From the NCBI RefSeq assembly GCF_007565055.1, contig NC_044550.1, positions 91,542,174 to 91,606,173 of the forward strand: a stretch of DNA of 64,000 bases, written 5' to 3'. The translations under genes and the position numbers were made by a program. Under the pieces are notes generated by a model. That model searched no databases, had not been told where the DNA came from, and saw nothing but the letters and a program-made list of their open reading frames with translations. Numbering within the stretch: the stretch's first letter is position 1; every line of letters begins with the position of its first letter. This document shows positions 58,566 to 64,000 of this stretch, one piece after another. This DNA is from Rhinopithecus roxellana. Lineage: Eukaryota > Chordata > Mammalia > Primates > Cercopithecidae.

Positions 58566-61055
58566 AATAAGAGCAAATTGAAAATTGGCTGCAGTTCACT
58601 TGGATGGAAATTACATTGCTGTTACATGTTTAAAATACATAATCAATGTTAATTCATTTAAAACTCAATAATGAATTTTTTTTATTTTGCTAATTGATTT
58701 TAAATTTCTTAGAGTTATTAGATTTGATCTTTTCATTTAGCCACAGGATTTGTAAAGTGCTTTTCCTATCTCTATATGGCCATCAGTCAATTAAATGTAG
58801 ATGAAAGTCACAAAGGAACTGTCACTAGAAGGGATCTAGCTAGAGGGATCTAGCTAACACTTATGATGGAAGCCTGGCAAAAGAGAAAATGAAATACAAA
58901 CACACATACTTCAGATGCATCATTTGCAACAAGTGCATCATTTGTAACAAAAAGCAATCATTTAATGAATAGTGTGTAAAACATATTTTTAGAGTTACTT
59001 CAAATAAAAAAGAATATGTTAATTATCACTAATGATCTGAATTATTAATAATATAAATCATTCATCACTTTGGACTAATTCCTCCCTTGAAGAATCTACA
59101 CAGCTGAACTCTACTGGATAATACTCAAAATATTAGGAGCTGAGCGGTGCATTTTTGAAACAATGCCACATTGTGTTTTCTTTTCAGAATATATTTGTAG
59201 CATCTATAGATTATGTAATTCCTTTTGCTTTGAGTGATGGGATTTGGTAAGGTTTGCTTCTGTAAGGAAATTATTGAGCTTCTCTTTGTTTATATTCTCA
59301 ATCTAATGTTCTTCCTTGTGTTGGTTATACATACACGACACACTCAATGTTAGGTCCTTGGACTTGGTCTGATCTGCTCTCACTTTTATAGCAGTTGCAT
59401 GACCTTTTATAGAGCTTTGAAGATGTAGATTAAAATCCCATCTATGCCATCTACTATGCAATCATACGCAAGAATTTAGCACTTCTTTGAACCCCATTTG
59501 TTTTTCTGAGAACATCAAAATAGTAGTTAGTACTTCCTAGAACTATTAATAATTATTACTAACAGTCAAAATACTGACTTAAAGCTTTAAATACTTGAAC
59601 ATCATAAAAATCACTACCATTTTTCTTAATTCTTCCTATAGGATTTCCTGATATACAAACTACTTAGGCACTGGAATTTTTTGCTGCCTTCACAAGACTA
59701 ACGCCATTTGTGTGTGTGTATGTTTGTTTGTTTTTGTTTTTTGATGAAAAACAAGAGGAACCTTTTTAAAAAATAAAAAGTCTGAAAACACTTTTAAAAA
59801 TTTAAAGAACTACCAATTAATCTAGTAGATATGAACTACTTTATCACTATGGAAATGTATCTAAAGGAGGCTAGTCTCTTGCATTTCCTTCCTATAGTGT
59901 TCACCAGAAATTTTTCTGCTTTTATTCTATAGTTGATCTGTGTTTGGGAATAGAATTTATTCCACCTTTTGTTCTCTTATAAGAAATAATTCAGGTTTTA
60001 TAATAGAAAACTGCACATATGTCTTCTCCAGCAAGAGGGATATGTATAACCTATATAGGAGCCAAAGCATTTTTCAATGGTCTAGTTATTGGAAAAATCG
60101 TATGCCAAAAATATGGTTAAAGCAAATGCACATCACTACTCATTCCATTTTTAAAAAAGAAACCTACAGATTTCACTAAATGACACCAGCATAAACAATC
60201 TGGTAGTGAACGCCAAGGGTCTATCCCTGTACACAAATGGAACAAAGACTGCCAGAGTCAACTTTGTTGGAATCTGGGAAAATAGTCAAAGGTTGACAGC
60301 TACGAAACCTATACTGAGTCAAGAAAAAGGCTAATTAAGCACATTAAGTGAACTCTGTGGCATTTCAATTTAGCCTAGCCTTGCCTCACCCCTCCTCCTG
60401 AGCAGTAGCAGTCTTGAAAATAGAAGCCCACATTCCCAGAGTGGTTTACCTGATTTCAGAGTTTGCAGAGTGGAACTTGTTCCCAAATGATTGTGTTTGT
60501 GCATTTTTACTAGTCTTGAAGTTCCCTGAAGTAATAATGCAAGGTGCTTGCCTCTGTTTTGCACACCAAAATAGAATTCTCTTAATGAGGAGAAAGAGCT
60601 AAGCGGAGGGTGTTACTGAAAAATATCAAGAGGCAAATGAAAAAGCTATTGACGCCTGGGTCAATTGATTACAATTGAGCCAATCAGTAGACACATTGGA
60701 AGCCCTAACAAAAATTTCTCAGGAAAGGATTATTTTAAAAAATGAAAGCTTTGGGAATTCTTAATGTATAGTGGGGATCCCAGATAAATGACGCAGGACA
60801 CGTGTTCAATGAGACCTCGAAGGTCCTAAGCTTTTATCTCCCAATATCCTGTAGACTCATGTAAACAGGAAGTAAAGGCTAAGGAAGCATTCTGAGTTTT
60901 CCACTAACAGTGGAAAGAGTGCCTCAACATAGGACCAATCCTGTGTTGGCCAGCAGACGATTTTTTTGTTTTATTTATTTGTTGGCTTTCAGGCATTTAG
61001 AAAACCTTTGTTAAACCACAAGCTGGCCAAAAGCTAAAGAAACTAAGATTTAAGT
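58566..61055. other. Unique AT-rich intron
   Basis: No gene recognised. Short local duplications occur at 58831-58857 (14-bp 'gggatctagctaga' unit) and 58911-58950 (19-bp 'gcatcatttg' unit). Confidence 0.45.
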
Positions 61056-61059
61056 GACA

Positions 61060-62635
61060 ATAAGTAACAATAAAAAAAAATTTACAAAAGTGTTTGAGAA
61101 AAGTGACAAAAAAAAAAAAAAAAAAAAAACCTCCAAACAACAATGATAACCCACAGAAAATAACAATAAATTTTAAGAAGGGGAAAATTATTTCTAGTGT
61201 TTCTACATTATATATTAAATATGTTGAGTTTAAAACAAAAAGTTATGCAATATGTAAAAAACTAGGAAAGTCTGGACCACACCCAGGAAAAAAAAGAAAT
61301 TAACAAAAACTTTCTGAGGAAGAACAAACATTGGAATTACTAGACAAAAGCTGACTTAGACTTTTAAAAATTTGTTCATAGCTGGGTGTGGTGGCACATG
61401 CCTGTAATCCCAGAACTTTGGGAGACCAAGACGGGTAGATCATCTGTGGTAAGGAGCTCAAGACCAACCTGACCAACACAGTTAAACCCTGTCTCTATTA
61501 AAAATACAAAAAAATTAGCTGGGTGTGGTGGTGGGCACCTGTAATCCCAACTACTTTGGAGGCTGAGGCAGGGGAATCACTTGAACCTGGGAGGCAGAAG
61601 TTGCAGTGAGCTGAGATCATGCCACTGTACTCCGGCCTGGGCAACAAGATTGAAATTTCGTCTCAAAGAAAACCAGAAAATATTGCTCATAGAGCTAAAG
61701 AAAAACATGGATCAAAGGACATCAACATCAACATCAACAACAAACTAAAGGAAACTAGGAGAATGATATATAAAAAAATAAAAATTAAAAAAGAATTATA
61801 AATATAAAATGAGTAAAACAAAAATTCCGAAGTTGAAAATTGTAATTGGAATGAAATATTTACTGGAAGGTTTCAGTAGCAGATATGAGCAGGCAGAAGA
61901 ACGAATGAGCAAATTTGCAGAGGTAAATGAAATTACTCTGAAGACCAGGAAGAAGAAAAATAAATGGAGCCCAAAAGACCTATGAAACACTAACAAGTGT
62001 ACCAAAATACCAGTTATGCAGTTTTCCAAAAAGAGAGGAGAGAGCACAGAAAAGGTATTTGAAGAAATAATGGCCAACACTTTCCCAATTTACTAAAGTA
62101 CATGAATCTATTCATCTAAGAACTTCAAACATTCAAAGAAGAATAAATGCAAAGGATCCACATGATAACATTTTATAACCCAAACTGTTAAAGACAAAGA
62201 GAGAATCATCAAAGCACCATCAAAGAAGTGACTCATCATGAACAAAGGATCCTAAACAAGAGTAACAACACGTTTATCATCGAAGGCCAGAAAACAATGG
62301 GATGATCATTTCAAAGTGCAGAAAGAAAAGATATATCAACTAAGAATTCCATAACTCACAAAACCATCCTTCAAAAATTAAGGTGAAATCAAGACATTCT
62401 CAGATTTTAAAAAACTGAGAGATTTCACATTACTAGACTTACCACATAAGAAATTCTTAAAGCTGTCCTGAAGACTGAAGTGAAAAGACACTAGATAGAA
62501 TTTGGACAAAATCCTACAAAAACAGAAACTCCCAAACTTATATAATTCATGTAAAGCAATATGAGTATATAAAAACACATGTAAATGTAATTACGTGGGT
62601 AAAAAATGAAGTCAATGTTATCATATTTTAGTTTT
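61060..62635 (+). mobile_element. Old L1 (L1M) 5' UTR and ORF1, split by an Alu
   Basis: After the Alu: 'ggtatttgaagaaataatgg', 'aaagcaccatcaaagaagtg', 'ggccagaaaacaatgggatg' and 'ccttcaaaaattaaggtgaa' match ORF1 in sense order. A poly(A) run sits at 61109-61129. Confidence 0.75.
61381..61675 (+). mobile_element. Alu (AluS-like)
   Basis: Full-length Alu inserted in the old L1; short, eroded tail. Confidence 0.92.
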
Positions 62636-63440
62636 ATTATGTTGTGTTTTGTTTTCACTTGTCTCGAAGTATTTTCAAAATTCCTTTTGATTTTTCCTTT
62701 GACTCATTTTTTATTTAGAGTGTATTAATTTCTACTTATTTGTGAATCTTCCAGCTTTCCTTCTGTTAGTGATTTCTATTTTCATTCCATTGTTTATGAA
62801 GAAGATACTTTGTGTAATTTCAATCTGTTAAAATTTATCAAGACTTGCTCTGTAGCTTAATAAGTGTTCTATCCTGGAGAATGTTCCATATTTCCTTGAA
62901 AAAAATGTATATTCTGCTGTTTTGGGGATGAAATTTTCTAAATATATTTATTAGGTCTGGTTAGTTTATAGTGTCATTCAAGTATCCTTTGTCTTTATTT
63001 AAAAACAGTCTGGAGTTTTGATCTATTATCGAAAAGAGTATTGAAGTCTCTATTCCTGTTGAGCTGTTTATTTCACCTTTCAATGCTGTCAATATTTGCT
63101 TGACATATTTTAGTACTCTTTAACAGTCTTGACTTAAAATGTATTTTGTCTGGTATTACCACAGCCATACCATCTCTTTTGTGGTTACTATATGCATGGA
63201 ATATCTTTTTCCGTCTTTTCCTTTTCAACCTATTTATGTCTTTACATCTAATGTCAGCCTCTTATACATAGAATAGGGTGGCTAGTGTGTTTAATTTTAA
63301 TCAATTTTGCCCATATCTGCTTTTTTTAAGGTTCCGGAACAAGTAAATATCTGCCTATTACACTGTTCAATTCATTTATATTCATTGTTTTTCATATGTC
63401 TAATGTCATTTTTGTTCCTCCTTTCACCTCCAGTATTGCC
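62636..63440 (-). mobile_element. Old L1 (L1M) ORF2 endonuclease region, antisense
   Basis: 'gtgttctatcctggagaatg', 'gtatattctgctgttttggg', 'gtattgaagtctctattcct' and 'gtctggtattaccacagcca' are the reverse of ORF2's 5' half. It directly follows plus-sense ORF1. Confidence 0.75.
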
Positions 63441-63489
63441 TTGGGGGAACAGGAAGTAATTGCTAGTCTGATGTAAGTCCTCCTTTGGA

Positions 63490-63590
63490 GGTAATCAAAA
63501 CATTTTGAAACTAGATAGAGATGATGGTTGCCTAATTCTGTGAATGTATTCTTATCATGAATTGTACGCTTCAAAATTTTTGATTTTGGA
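63490..63590 (+). mobile_element. Old L1 3' end fragment
   Basis: 'ttttgaaactagatagagat', 'gatggttgcctaattctgtg' and 'atgaattgtacgcttcaaaa' match the L1M 3' terminal block. Confidence 0.6.
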
Positions 63591-63675
63591 TTTCAGGCTT
63601 AACAACAATGCCCTCCAGAATCTCCTTGGAGAAGAAGACCACATGATGGTCTAGCAAATACACTGTATTATTTAG

Positions 63676-64000
63676 CAAGATGGCCAAGTAGATGCAGTCA
63701 GGAAGTGCTGCTCCCACAAAAAGAGAGATTTCAACTACACCAACATAATTTGAACAGATCTTTAGAGAGAGAACACTGAATAAGGATGGGAAAAAGACGT
63801 GGTCGCCAATCCTGAAGAGGGAGGAGGCTGGAAACCTAGCATGAGACACCTGAACACTATGGCTAGTTCCCCTCCTCAACAGTGCCTGGAAAAGGGGTGA
63901 GTGAAGGGAATGGAGGACTGCCTCCTCTCACTGTGGACCCCTGGAATCCTAGTTGCAGGGACCCCACACCCTCACAGACCTATGAACTGGCAAGGGGATC
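63676..64000 (+). mobile_element. L1 5' UTR (L1P/L1MA type), runs off the window
   Basis: 'agcaagatggccaagtagat' is the typical L1 5' start, followed by the GC-rich 5' UTR. The rest lies beyond 64000. Relative to FSTL5 it is antisense. Confidence 0.85.

Larger units (their letters stand above)
43147..64000 (-). other. FSTL5: FSTL5 last intron (continues beyond window)
   Basis: Everything upstream of the acceptor in the minus sense is intron, at least 20.8 kb. I looked for further FSTL5-like coding exons with splice sites on the minus strand and recognised none; the minus-strand reading frames there derive from repeats or are short chance frames. FSTL5 is known as a gene of several hundred kilobases with large introns, so this is expected. 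An upstream exon of about 100 bp could still have been missed. Confidence 0.75.

Noticed and set aside
63571..63879. A 102-codon minus-strand frame in the L1 5' UTR as a possible ORF0
   Set aside because: Primate ORF0 is about 70 codons and confined to younger L1PA families. This frame is longer, runs outside the L1, and shows no resemblance I can recognise.

Overview
This is a gene-poor, AT-rich stretch of primate nuclear DNA dominated by interspersed repeats. Two features point to an Old World monkey (macaque, baboon or guenon type) rather than an ape. An Alu at 31133-31436 carries sequence states I associate with the cercopithecid AluYR group. A truncated L1 3' end at 29542-29765 has an 18-bp internal duplication typical of monkey L1. 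The species itself cannot be fixed from the window.

Only one real protein-coding segment is visible: the last coding exon of FSTL5 (follistatin-like 5), on the minus strand at 43144-42442. It has a clean splice acceptor at 43145-43146 and a stop codon at 42444-42442. Its 3' UTR runs toward lower coordinates, with candidate poly(A) signals down to about 40616. So 43147-64000 is FSTL5 intron, and everything below about 40600 lies downstream of the gene. The open reading frames elsewhere are remnants of transposons or chance.

Layout. 1-7430: a long, degenerate L1 in minus orientation (ORF2, ORF1 and a long 5' UTR with repeated units), carrying internal rearrangements. 7430-9750: unique DNA, a (GT)n tract and two Alus. 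10130-12035: an ancient LINE2 split by a MaLR LTR. 13260-13637: a THE1-type solo LTR with perfect 5-bp target duplications. 14550-15066: an L1 with an inverted 5' part. 16925-19215: MIR, FLAM, Alu and L2. 20390-21600: an old DNA transposon, an MLT1-type LTR and an AT-rich palindromic tract. 22085-28200: nested old L1s with Alus. 29540-31450: monkey L1 end, L2 and nested Alus. 32180-34580: old L1 in plus orientation. 36380-39960: inverted and clustered Alus. 40600-43144: FSTL5 3' end. 44600-64000: intron with L2, MIR, Alus, several old L1 pieces, a Tigger2-like DNA transposon (55883-56914) and, at the right edge, the 5' end of another L1.

There is no operon, CRISPR array, tRNA or rRNA gene, and I found no convincing previously undescribed system. 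The most informative observations are structural: a 97-bp inverted copy of ORF2 sequence placed inside ORF1 of the same L1, next to a fold-back hairpin; a 126-bp in-frame tandem duplication in the same L1; twin-priming inversions; and a two-Alu block sharing one target-site duplication. Repeat family names come from memory of consensus sequences; no database search was run.
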